Origin: an uncultured Lachnospiraceae bacterium
GTDB lineage: Bacteria; Bacillota; Clostridia; Lachnospirales; Lachnospiraceae
Assembly (NCBI GenBank): GCA_902765725.1
Contig: CACXAT010000006.1
Span: forward strand, 149,081-213,080
Length of the DNA: 64,000 bases
Direction: 5' to 3'
The position numbers were made by a program, and so were the translations under genes. Positions 17,229-24,800 of the stretch are shown piece after piece; the stretch's first letter is position 1; each line of letters opens with the position of its first letter. The notes beneath the pieces were generated by a model. The model did no database searches. It had not been told where the DNA came from and was given only the letters and a program-made list of their open reading frames with translations.

Positions 17229-18905
17229 TCACAGATCAAATGTACCTCCGCCTATGAACTCTTTCACCAGAGAATTCTTCGGTATCTCATCCGGCGGGAT
17301 CGGCAGGAAATAATCCAGGAACTTCAGCAGTCTCTTTGCCTCCTCCCATTCAGGGCAGTCCTTCGGAACTGCGTACAGCACGGGAAGCGCATAGGTCTTA
17401 AGGACCGCCAGCTCATAGATCAGTGCCGAGTTGAACATCACGTCCGCGCTCTCCTGGAAGGGGAATATGTACTGCTCCTCACCCTTGCGGACGCTCCACC
17501 ACATATTGATGGTATTGCGCGCACTGTGCCCTCTGGTCCTCTGGTCTCTGACGATCCTTCGAAGGAGCCGTCCGTCCGTGGTCGGGATCCGGTTGTGCTC
17601 GTCAATATTGAGCTGTGTCAGGGCTGAGATGTAGATCTTGTATTTATTTTCAGCAGGGATCTTATAGGACAGTTCGTCATTCAGCCCGTGGATTCCTTCG
17701 ACCACCAGCACGTCCTTCTCCCCGAGCCGCAGGGTCTTGCCCTTGTATTCTCTCTCGCCGCTGATGAAATTATAGGTCGGCAGCTTAACTTCCTCGCCTG
17801 CAAGAAGGCCTGTCAGGTCCTTGTTGAACTGCTCCACGTCGATCGCGCTGAGGCACTCGTAGTCGTAGGATCCGTCCGGGTTCCTGGGCGTATCCACCCT
17901 GTTGACAAAGTAATCGTCCATGGCCAGCGGATGCGGCTTCAGCCCGTGACAGGACAGCTGGATGGACAGCCTGTGGCTGAAGGTGGTCTTGCCGGAAGAG
18001 GACGGTCCCGCGATCAGAACGATGCGTACGGTCCTGCGGTCTGCGATCTCCTGGGCGATGTCCGCGATCTTCTTCTCCTGCAGTGCCTCCTGCATAAGGA
18101 TGAGGTCCTTGGTCTTCCCCTGGGTGATCAGGTCATTCAGGTCTCCGACCGTATCGATCTCCAGCGTTTCTCCCCAAAGTCTGGAGGAATTCTGCACCTC
18201 AAACAGCTTCTGAACAGGGGCGAAGGCCGGCAGACGATCCGGATTCTTCGCGGTCGGGAACAGCAGGACGAATCCGTCCTCGTACAGCTTCAGATCAAAC
18301 TGCTGCAGAAGGGATGTGTTGCTGACCATATAGCCGTAGAAATAATCCATATACCCGTCGAGGGAGTATACGTTGGTCCTGGATCCCATCCTGTAGCGGA
18401 ACAGCTTCGCCTTGTCTTCCATTCTGTAGCGGCGGAACACGGAGATCGCGTCTCCCGTATCCATACCGGTTTTCTCGATGGGGATCGCCCGGTCGCGCAG
18501 ACTCTTCATTTCCGCAAGGACCTGGTCCAGCAGCTCCTGCGTCAGGGATATGTCCGATCCGCTCATGGTACAGAACAGTCCGTTCGAAACCGCAAACCGG
18601 ATCCAGATATGCGTATCTCCTGAGTGGATCACCTTGCTGAACGCCCTCAGCATCATCAGGCACAGGCTTCTCTGATAGGTGTCCCTTCCCGCATTATCCT
18701 GCAGCGTCAGGAATTCAAGGCTGCAGTCCTCGTCAGCCTCCTTCTGAAGCTCTCTCAGTTCATTTCCATCCCTGCGGACAAGCAGGATCGGATAAGGGAT
18801 CTTCTCCTGAAATGAATCAGCGATCTCCTGGTATCTTGTGCCTGCAGGAAAAGCTCTCTCCTCCCCACACGCTTTTATCGTTATCATTCTCTTCTGATCG
18901 TTCAT
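17229..18905 (-). CDS. Nucleoside (uridine-type) kinase with TGS-like N-terminus
   Basis: A 558-residue two-part protein. Residues about 1-75 resemble a TGS domain, about 75-230 resemble the threonyl-tRNA synthetase second additional domain, and about 290-500 form a PRK/uridine kinase domain. The Walker A motif is LIAGPSSSGKTTFSH, followed by the substrate block MDDYFVNRVDTPRNPDGSYDYE and VVEGIHGLN. This fused architecture is a known Firmicutes family annotated as nucleoside kinase; the expected reaction is ATP-dependent phosphorylation of uridine/cytidine or a related nucleoside. The start at 18905 follows a strong AAGGGGGA; upstream codons in frame run across the tRNA promoter and are not real. 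Confidence 0.88.
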   Translation of the reverse strand: MNDQKRMITIKACGEERAFPAGTRYQEIADSFQEKIPYPILLVRRDGNELRELQKEADEDCSLEFLTLQDNAGRDTYQRSLCLMMLRAFSKVIHSGDTHIWIRFAVSNGLFCTMSGSDISLTQELLDQVLAEMKSLRDRAIPIEKTGMDTGDAISVFRRYRMEDKAKLFRYRMGSRTNVYSLDGYMDYFYGYMVSNTSLLQQFDLKLYEDGFVLLFPTAKNPDRLPAFAPVQKLFEVQNSSRLWGETLEIDTVGDLNDLITQGKTKDLILMQEALQEKKIADIAQEIADRRTVRIVLIAGPSSSGKTTFSHRLSIQLSCHGLKPHPLAMDDYFVNRVDTPRNPDGSYDYECLSAIDVEQFNKDLTGLLAGEEVKLPTYNFISGEREYKGKTLRLGEKDVLVVEGIHGLNDELSYKIPAENKYKIYISALTQLNIDEHNRIPTTDGRLLRRIVRDQRTRGHSARNTINMWWSVRKGEEQYIFPFQESADVMFNSALIYELAVLKTYALPVLYAVPKDCPEWEEAKRLLKFLDYFLPIPPDEIPKNSLVKEFIGGGTFDL

Positions 18906-18980
18906 ATATTCCCCCTTGCCTGGCAGATACCAACATTGTGCAAACAAGTTTGAAAAAATTATACATAAGAAAAAGTCTTC

Positions 18981-19009
18981 TTGCAAGTTTGCCGATGCTT
19001 TGATATACT
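18981..19009 (+). promoter_or_regulatory. tRNA-Ala promoter
   Basis: -35 TTGCAA at 18981-18986, 17-base spacer, -10 TATACT at 19004-19009; the tRNA begins 13 bases later. Confidence 0.8.
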
Positions 19010-19021
19010 CAGAGTCGTTAC

Positions 19022-19094
19022 GGGGCATTAGCGCAGTTGGGAGCGCGTTTGAATGGCATTCAAAAGGTCGTGGGTTCGAATCCCATATGCTCCA
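19022..19094 (+). tRNA. tRNA-Ala (anticodon GGC)
   Basis: A full cloverleaf can be drawn: acceptor stem GGGGCAT / ATGCTCC, D stem GCGC / GCGC, anticodon stem TTTGA / TCAAA around loop ATGGCAT giving anticodon GGC, and T arm GTGGG-TTCGAAT-CCCAT. The third acceptor pair is G3-U70, the main alanine identity element. Discriminator is A and CCA is not encoded. It is a lone tRNA on the plus strand between two leftward genes, with its own promoter and terminator. Confidence 0.96.
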
Positions 19095-19099
19095 GAACT

Positions 19100-19130
19100 A
19101 AAAAACCTTGCCGTCTGGCAAGGTTTTTTT
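19100..19130 (+). terminator. tRNA-Ala terminator
   Basis: Perfect stem of CCTTGCC / GGCAAGG with A6 before and T7 after, extending the pairing; loop GTCT. Confidence 0.93.
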
Positions 19131-19140
19131 ATGCTTCTTT

Positions 19141-19851
19141 TTATGCTTCACAGGCTCCGTTCGCCTGCACGAGTTCTCTCACCTGGCGGATCTGATCGAT
19201 CTGTCCCAGGATCTGTTCTCTTCGCTCCAGAGCTCTTTTGGAGCTTCCCTTCTGGAGATTCTCCAGGTTCGCTCGAAGGACTCTCTCTCTGAAGGTGAGA
19301 TATTTCAGAAGTACCGGATGCCCTGACGCGATCAGGCAGGGGCCGAACTCTGCCTCCTGGGCCGTGAGTGTCATCTCTCCGCGCACACAGTGCATCATCG
19401 GGTAATACTTCCCCTCTTCGAGTACCATTTCCTCCGCATCGATCCTCCAGCCTGCCCGGCACAGATACTCTCTCACCCGGCTGATCTCAGACTGAGGCTG
19501 GAGAATGAGCTCCGCTGCGCCAAGCCTGGAGGGCGGATCCTTCTCCAAGATCCGGACTGTCAGCGCTCCGCCCATTCCAGCGATCAGGATACTGTCCGCC
19601 TCATCCACAGACAGAGCGGACAGGCCGTCCGAGAGCCTGATCTGTATAAACTCCTCAAGTCCCGCCTGTGCGATATGCTCCTTCGCCCGCTCCAGCGGAC
19701 CGCGGTTCACATCCATGGCGATCGCCGATGGTACATGGCCGTTTCTGACAAGCCAGATCGGAACAAATCCGTGATCTGTCCCGACATCCGCCAGCCGGTA
19801 TCCCCTGGTCACCATAGACGCTGCTGCACTGAGCCGGTCTGATAATATCAT
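19141..19851 (-). CDS. trmK: tRNA (adenine(22)-N1)-methyltransferase
   Basis: A 236-residue class I SAM methyltransferase that modifies A22 in some tRNAs. The start at 19851 (MILSDRLSAAASMV) follows AAGGAG and gives the usual N-terminus. The SAM site is LADVGTDHGFVPIWLV, then AIAMDVNRGPLERAKEHI, and the catalytic-side motif ADSILIAGMGGALTVRIL is present. A C-terminal coiled helix (about residues 195-236) is typical. It follows dnaG by 34 bases. In many Firmicutes rpoD lies between these two genes; here it does not. Confidence 0.92.
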   Translation of the reverse strand: MILSDRLSAAASMVTRGYRLADVGTDHGFVPIWLVRNGHVPSAIAMDVNRGPLERAKEHIAQAGLEEFIQIRLSDGLSALSVDEADSILIAGMGGALTVRILEKDPPSRLGAAELILQPQSEISRVREYLCRAGWRIDAEEMVLEEGKYYPMMHCVRGEMTLTAQEAEFGPCLIASGHPVLLKYLTFRERVLRANLENLQKGSSKRALERREQILGQIDQIRQVRELVQANGACEA

Positions 19852-19885
19852 AGATCTCCTTCCTGTCGAAATGTGCCGCAGCCGG

Positions 19886-21850
19886 TTATGCAAGGGAGAT
19901 CTTCAGCTTTCTGAGCTCAGCCTCCCTGTTCTTGCGTTCGACTGCCGTTTTCAGATCCGGGGAAGACGCATCCGGGGCTGCCATATATACCTTGAGCAGT
20001 GTTTCCCTGACTGCCTTCTCTCTCTCTGCTGTCGAAGACGCCGGATCCAGCGTATGGAACAGTCCTGCGATCACGGTCTGGTCCGCAGCGTCCGGAAAAC
20101 GCGACAGCACCGCGGCTTCATCCACTTTTCCGTTCTGTTCCATCTGGTCATAGATCAGCTCTGCGGCCCTGGCTGTAAGAGTGTCTTTCTCCCCGTAATC
20201 CTCTGAAGAGACATACTGTTTTACAGTGGAATAGACCGATGGATACTGGGTTATGTAGTTAAGGAGCAGCTGCCTGGAGATCGTGTCCCCCTGCTGCTTC
20301 ACATTGCCAAGGCGGTTGCTCCTTGAAGCGGTGGGAGGTGCCTGGTACATCTCCCCTGTCATCTCGTCCTCGTAGAAATCCGCCCCCTGTCCTATTCCGT
20401 AATAGGCAAAGGGATCATCCGGATCGTAGCCGCTCTGAGGATCATACTCCTCAGGATATTCATTTTCATCCTGTGTGATGCGCGTGGTCTGTTCAGCACC
20501 GCGCCCTGTCTGGCCGGACTGCGGGCGGGGCTGCTGCAGGCCAAGTCCGGAAGCTCCGATCACCAGCCTGCGGTTCACAAGCTCCTGAACCATCCGCTTC
20601 TCGACCATGTATTCCCGGCTGACTGCGTCGATATAATTCTGCCGCTCCATCTCTGTGTCGAGTTCAGCGATCATCCCCGCCGCCCTCTCGAAGAAGCGGG
20701 TCTTCTCGTCGGGATCGTTCAGATCATACTCCCGCTTTGCTGCGGCGATCTCAAACAGAAGGGCATTCCCGGCGTTCTTCAGCCGTTCCTGCATGGCATC
20801 AGGTCCGAGCGCTTTGATGAATTCGTCCGGGTCCTTATAGGGCTTCAGGTCCAGGATCTTCGGCGTGACCCCCGCCTTTCGCAGCATGGGGATCGCGCGA
20901 AGCGCCGCATTGACGCCGGCCTGGTCTGAGTCATAGCTGAGGATCACATTTTTCGTATATCTAGCCAGCAGGGCACAGTGGCCCGGCGTAAGGGATGTTC
21001 CCAGGGAAGCGGTCGCATTGGTGAAGCCTGCCTGATGCATGGAGATCACGTCCATGTATCCCTCGCACAGGATCAGATAATTCTCTCTGGTCTTTCTGGC
21101 AATGTTCAGAGCGTACAGATTGCGGCTCTTGTCGAATATCTTAGTCTCAGGGGAATTGAGGTACTTCGGCTTGCCGTCTCCCATGACTCTGCCGCCGAAC
21201 CCGATGATGCGGTCTGAAGTATCCAGGATCGGGAAGATGACCCGGTTCCAGAACTTGTCATACATCGTACCCCTGCGCTCATCCACATTCATCAGGCCGC
21301 TGCGCCTGAGCAGGTCGTCGCTCACGTCCTTTGATTTCAGAAAACGGTACAGGCCGTCCGAGGGGGCCTTCGGGGCATAGCCCAGGGCAAATGACTTCAT
21401 GGTGCTCTCTGTCAGGCCTCTGCCGGTCAGATACTCCATCCCGGCCTTTCCTGCCGGTGACCGGAGGCTGTAGTAATAGTACATCCCGGCGAGCTTATTG
21501 ACCTCGCGAAGCTCGCTGCGCTCTGTCTGACTGCGTCTTTCCGCCGCAGTGATCTCCCTCTCCGGAAGCCGGATCCCGGCGCGGTCCGCCAGGTACTGCA
21601 TCGCCTCCGTAAAGTTCATGTTATTGTATTCTTCCACAAAAGTGATTACATTTCCGCCCTTATGACAGCCAAAACAGTAGTACATCTGCTTGGACCTTGA
21701 CACGGAGAAGGACGGGGTTTTCTCATTGTGGAACGGGCACAGACCGATATAGTTGCTCCCGCCACGCTTAAGAGACACGCTCTGCCCGATGACATCCACG
21801 ATGTCATTGGCACTTCGCACCTGGTCGATCACTTCATCCGAATAATACAT
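19886..21850 (-). CDS. dnaG: DNA primase
   Basis: A 654-residue primase that makes RNA primers at the replication fork. The N-terminal zinc ribbon has Cys38, His41, Cys59 and Cys62 (CPFH...CFGC). The catalytic core follows with LCEGYMDVISMHQAGF (Toprim acidic Glu), SYDSDQAG (Asp-x-Asp) and KPYKDPDEFIKALG. The C-terminal part after about residue 430 contains a poorly conserved Gln/Pro/Tyr-rich linker (about 440-510) and a helical helicase-binding domain. It starts 12 bases after the dGTPase stop, so the two are probably cotranscribed. Confidence 0.96.
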   Translation of the reverse strand: MYYSDEVIDQVRSANDIVDVIGQSVSLKRGGSNYIGLCPFHNEKTPSFSVSRSKQMYYCFGCHKGGNVITFVEEYNNMNFTEAMQYLADRAGIRLPEREITAAERRSQTERSELREVNKLAGMYYYYSLRSPAGKAGMEYLTGRGLTESTMKSFALGYAPKAPSDGLYRFLKSKDVSDDLLRRSGLMNVDERRGTMYDKFWNRVIFPILDTSDRIIGFGGRVMGDGKPKYLNSPETKIFDKSRNLYALNIARKTRENYLILCEGYMDVISMHQAGFTNATASLGTSLTPGHCALLARYTKNVILSYDSDQAGVNAALRAIPMLRKAGVTPKILDLKPYKDPDEFIKALGPDAMQERLKNAGNALLFEIAAAKREYDLNDPDEKTRFFERAAGMIAELDTEMERQNYIDAVSREYMVEKRMVQELVNRRLVIGASGLGLQQPRPQSGQTGRGAEQTTRITQDENEYPEEYDPQSGYDPDDPFAYYGIGQGADFYEDEMTGEMYQAPPTASRSNRLGNVKQQGDTISRQLLLNYITQYPSVYSTVKQYVSSEDYGEKDTLTARAAELIYDQMEQNGKVDEAAVLSRFPDAADQTVIAGLFHTLDPASSTAEREKAVRETLLKVYMAAPDASSPDLKTAVERKNREAELRKLKISLA

Positions 21851-21862
21851 AGAAACTCCCGT

Positions 21863-22876
21863 TTACTGATTGGGCCAGCTCTTGGGGATAAAGAGTTCCT
21901 CGAACTTCTGGACCGCATAGGGATCTGTCATTCCCGAGATATAATCGCAGACGACCCTCTGCTCCTGCTCCCCGCTTTCGATCAGCTGGATATATTCCTC
22001 CGGCATCTCTTCGATATGCTGTTCATAGTGCTGGTACAGGATCTTGAGAAGACCGGGGACCTTTTTCTCTTCCACCTTCGCGATACTGTTTGTATACAGA
22101 TTCTCATACATGAACCTGCGAAGATCTTCCATCTCCTTCTGGACCGTATCCGACATGCGGATCTCATCTGAATCGATACTGTTGTAAATGATATCGTTGA
22201 TCAGTGTATCCAGACGCTCCTTGGTGCTTGCGCCAAGGGACCTTCTGAAACGGTCCGGGATATCCTTCTCCGTCATGATCCCGGCTCTCTCCGCGTCATC
22301 GATATCATGATTGATATAGGCGATCTTATCGCAGAACCTCACGATCTGCCCTTCCAGAGTGGAGGGATGAAGGTTCCACTGATGATTGAGGATGCCGTCC
22401 CGGACTTCCTTCGTGAGGTTCAGTCCCTGGCCGTCTCTCTCCAGCTTCTCGACCACACGGATGCTCTGCTCATAATGCCTGAAGCCTGACGGACAGACCT
22501 CATTCAAAGCCCGCTCGCCTGCATGCCCGAAGGGCGTATGCCCCAGGTCATGCCCGAGAGCGATGGCTTCTGTCAGATCATCATTCAGCCTGAGAGCCCT
22601 CGATACGGTCCTGGACAGCTGGGAGACCTCCAGCGTATGGGTCAGACGAGTCCTGTAATGGTCTCCGATCGGTGCGATGAACACCTGGGTCTTATGCTTC
22701 AGACGCCGGAAGGACTTGCTGTGCAGGATCCGGTCCCTGTCCCTCTGATAGACCGTACGGATATCATCCTGCGCCTCCGGGCGGTCACGCCCCATGCTGT
22801 CCGCACTGTGGGCAGCATATCTGCTCAGAAACTGGTATTCTCTTTGTTCTGCCTGCTCTCTGATCGTCATACTCAC
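21863..22876 (-). CDS. dgt: dGTP triphosphohydrolase-like HD protein
   Basis: A 337-residue HD-domain enzyme of the deoxynucleoside triphosphate triphosphohydrolase family, which splits dNTPs to nucleoside and tripolyphosphate. The metal ligands are seen as RLTHTLEV (His), ALGHDLGHTPFGH (His-Asp) and a later Asp in AYINHDIDDAERAG. The QVFIAP and FRRLKHKTQV segment before them is characteristic. Residues from about 190 on are helical. The annotated ATG at 22876 and a second ATG two codons later are both possible. It sits directly before dnaG, as in many Clostridia, so a role in balancing dNTP pools near replication fits. Confidence 0.92.
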   Translation of the reverse strand: MSMTIREQAEQREYQFLSRYAAHSADSMGRDRPEAQDDIRTVYQRDRDRILHSKSFRRLKHKTQVFIAPIGDHYRTRLTHTLEVSQLSRTVSRALRLNDDLTEAIALGHDLGHTPFGHAGERALNEVCPSGFRHYEQSIRVVEKLERDGQGLNLTKEVRDGILNHQWNLHPSTLEGQIVRFCDKIAYINHDIDDAERAGIMTEKDIPDRFRRSLGASTKERLDTLINDIIYNSIDSDEIRMSDTVQKEMEDLRRFMYENLYTNSIAKVEEKKVPGLLKILYQHYEQHIEEMPEEYIQLIESGEQEQRVVCDYISGMTDPYAVQKFEELFIPKSWPNQ

Positions 22877-22912
22877 TCTCCGGCAGCACGGCCGCTCCTG
22901 ATCCTGGATCCT

Positions 22913-24778
22913 TTACTCCTGCTCATTTTCATACCGGGTATACAGCCATGCGAAATCTCCGGCGGGTATGCCCACTGCCTTTGCCTCTCTGGGAAGCCCG
23001 GTCATCAGATCCGTGTACATCTCCGGTTCATTGACCCATGCAGTTTCATCGTAATTGCTGAAGTTGAACAGGGCGATCAGCTTCTCCCCGTCCATATATC
23101 TTCCGATCCCGAGCACATGATCATTGTAGGTCTCAACGACCCAGATATCCGCGGCATTGTCAAAGACCTTATAGCTGCCGTGGATCTCTTCCAGCTTCCG
23201 GATGGCGCTGAACATTCTTCCCTGGACCGTATTCTTTCTCTTACGCTTCTTCGCGTCATCCCAGTTCAGGCTGCCGCGGTGAAGGTATCTCGAATCCTCT
23301 CTCTTGAGCGGATCGTCGTGATAGGTGTAGTCATTGAGCTGAGCGATCTCATCTCCGGAATACAGAACAGGAATGCCGCTCTGGGTAAATAAGAACGCGT
23401 GAAGCATGATATCCAGCCTCAGGGTCCTGTCTGTCTTCCTCTCATCCCTCTCATACAGGGCTGCTTCAACGCCGCACAGGGAGGCCGTAGTACCGCACAG
23501 GCGGGCATCCTGCAGTCTCGGATCGTCGTTGTAGAGTTCGCCTCTGCCGTCGGACAGGAAGATGTAGCCGCGGAAGTAGTCATTCAGGAACTTCTTGTGG
23601 GCAGCCTCATCTACGCCGAACTGGCGGAGGAAATCATAATCCAGCCCCCAGCCGATATCATCATGACATCTGAGGTAGTTGAGGAATGTATACTGCTTGG
23701 GCAGTGCGAAAACCGTACCGAGCTGATGCTTCAGCAGACGCACGTCATGGGTCGCCACCGTGTGCCAGGTACTTGCCATGGTTGTTACATTGTAGAGAAT
23801 GTGGCACTCCGGCTTCTCCACCGTCCCGAAGTAGGGAACGACCTTTGAAGGCTCCATGACCACTTCGCCCAGAAGAAGCGTTCCGGGGCACACCACCTCG
23901 GCCGCCATCCTCATAAGCCTTACCAGAGTATGCACCTGGGGAAGGTTCCTGCAGGGAGTCCCAAGCTGCTTCCAGATATAGGGAACCGCATCCAGACGGA
24001 TCACATCTACGCCCTTATTGCACAGATAGAGCATATTGTCCGTCATGTCATTGAATACGGTCGGATTCCAGTAATTCAGATCCCACTGATAGGGATAGAA
24101 GGTTGTCATAACCACCTTCTGCACATCACTGCACCAGCTGAAATTGCCCGGCGCCGTCTGGGGGAATACCTGGGGCACCGTCTTCTCGAATTCATCCGGG
24201 ATCGACCAGTTGTCAAAGAAGAAATAACGGTCCTGATACTCCTTCAGTCCTTCCCGTGCCTTCTTCGCCCACTCGTGGTCTTCACTGGTATGGTTCATGA
24301 CAAAGTCAAGGCAGACGCTCATATTGCGCTCATGGCAGGCATCTGCAAGCGCCTCCAGATCACGGATAGTTCCGAGCGCAGGCTCCACCTGTCTGAAATC
24401 GGATACCGCGTACCCGCCGTCACTGCGGCCGGCAGGACTCTGAAGCAGCGGCATCAGGTGCAGATAATTGACGCCGCACTCCTGGATGTAATCCAGGTGC
24501 TTCTTCACGCCCTTCAGGTTCCCGGCAAAGCACTGCGTATACATCAGCATGCCGACCAGCTCTTCTTCCCTGTACCAGTCAGGCGTCTTTTCCCTCTTGA
24601 GATCCAGGTCCTTCAGCTCCTGCTTTCTCTCGGAATAGTTGCGAAACAGCATCGACAGGAAATAATCGAATGCTCCCTCATGCCCATAGTACAGTTCCGA
24701 ATACAGCCATTTCAATTCATCGTAATTTTTCTCAAGTCTCTGTGTAAAAACAGCATCCCATTCTTTACGAACTTCCAT
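22913..24778 (-). CDS. GH13 amylosucrase-like alpha-glucan enzyme
   Basis: A 621-residue (beta/alpha)8 enzyme whose closest resemblance is GH13 subfamily 4 (amylosucrase). Typical blocks: LHLMPLLQSPAGRSDGGYAVSDF, CLDFVMNHTSEDHEWAK, the nucleophile in VIRLDAVPY (Asp263), acid/base in LLLGEVVMEP (Glu305) and the stabiliser in LRCHDDIGWG. It lacks a signal peptide, so it works in the cytoplasm on sucrose or on alpha-glucosides. Whether it is a transglucosidase or a hydrolase cannot be decided by eye. It lies 22 bases downstream of the subtilase gene and 36 bases upstream of dgt, an unusual company for a sugar enzyme. Confidence 0.88.
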   Translation of the reverse strand: MEVRKEWDAVFTQRLEKNYDELKWLYSELYYGHEGAFDYFLSMLFRNYSERKQELKDLDLKREKTPDWYREEELVGMLMYTQCFAGNLKGVKKHLDYIQECGVNYLHLMPLLQSPAGRSDGGYAVSDFRQVEPALGTIRDLEALADACHERNMSVCLDFVMNHTSEDHEWAKKAREGLKEYQDRYFFFDNWSIPDEFEKTVPQVFPQTAPGNFSWCSDVQKVVMTTFYPYQWDLNYWNPTVFNDMTDNMLYLCNKGVDVIRLDAVPYIWKQLGTPCRNLPQVHTLVRLMRMAAEVVCPGTLLLGEVVMEPSKVVPYFGTVEKPECHILYNVTTMASTWHTVATHDVRLLKHQLGTVFALPKQYTFLNYLRCHDDIGWGLDYDFLRQFGVDEAAHKKFLNDYFRGYIFLSDGRGELYNDDPRLQDARLCGTTASLCGVEAALYERDERKTDRTLRLDIMLHAFLFTQSGIPVLYSGDEIAQLNDYTYHDDPLKREDSRYLHRGSLNWDDAKKRKRKNTVQGRMFSAIRKLEEIHGSYKVFDNAADIWVVETYNDHVLGIGRYMDGEKLIALFNFSNYDETAWVNEPEMYTDLMTGLPREAKAVGIPAGDFAWLYTRYENEQE

Positions 24779-24800
24779 ACGTCTCCCTCCCGATTGCAGG

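Noticed and set aside
16915..17313. Open frames across the RNase P RNA
   Set aside because: The region is fully explained by rnpB with its conserved core, promoter and terminator.
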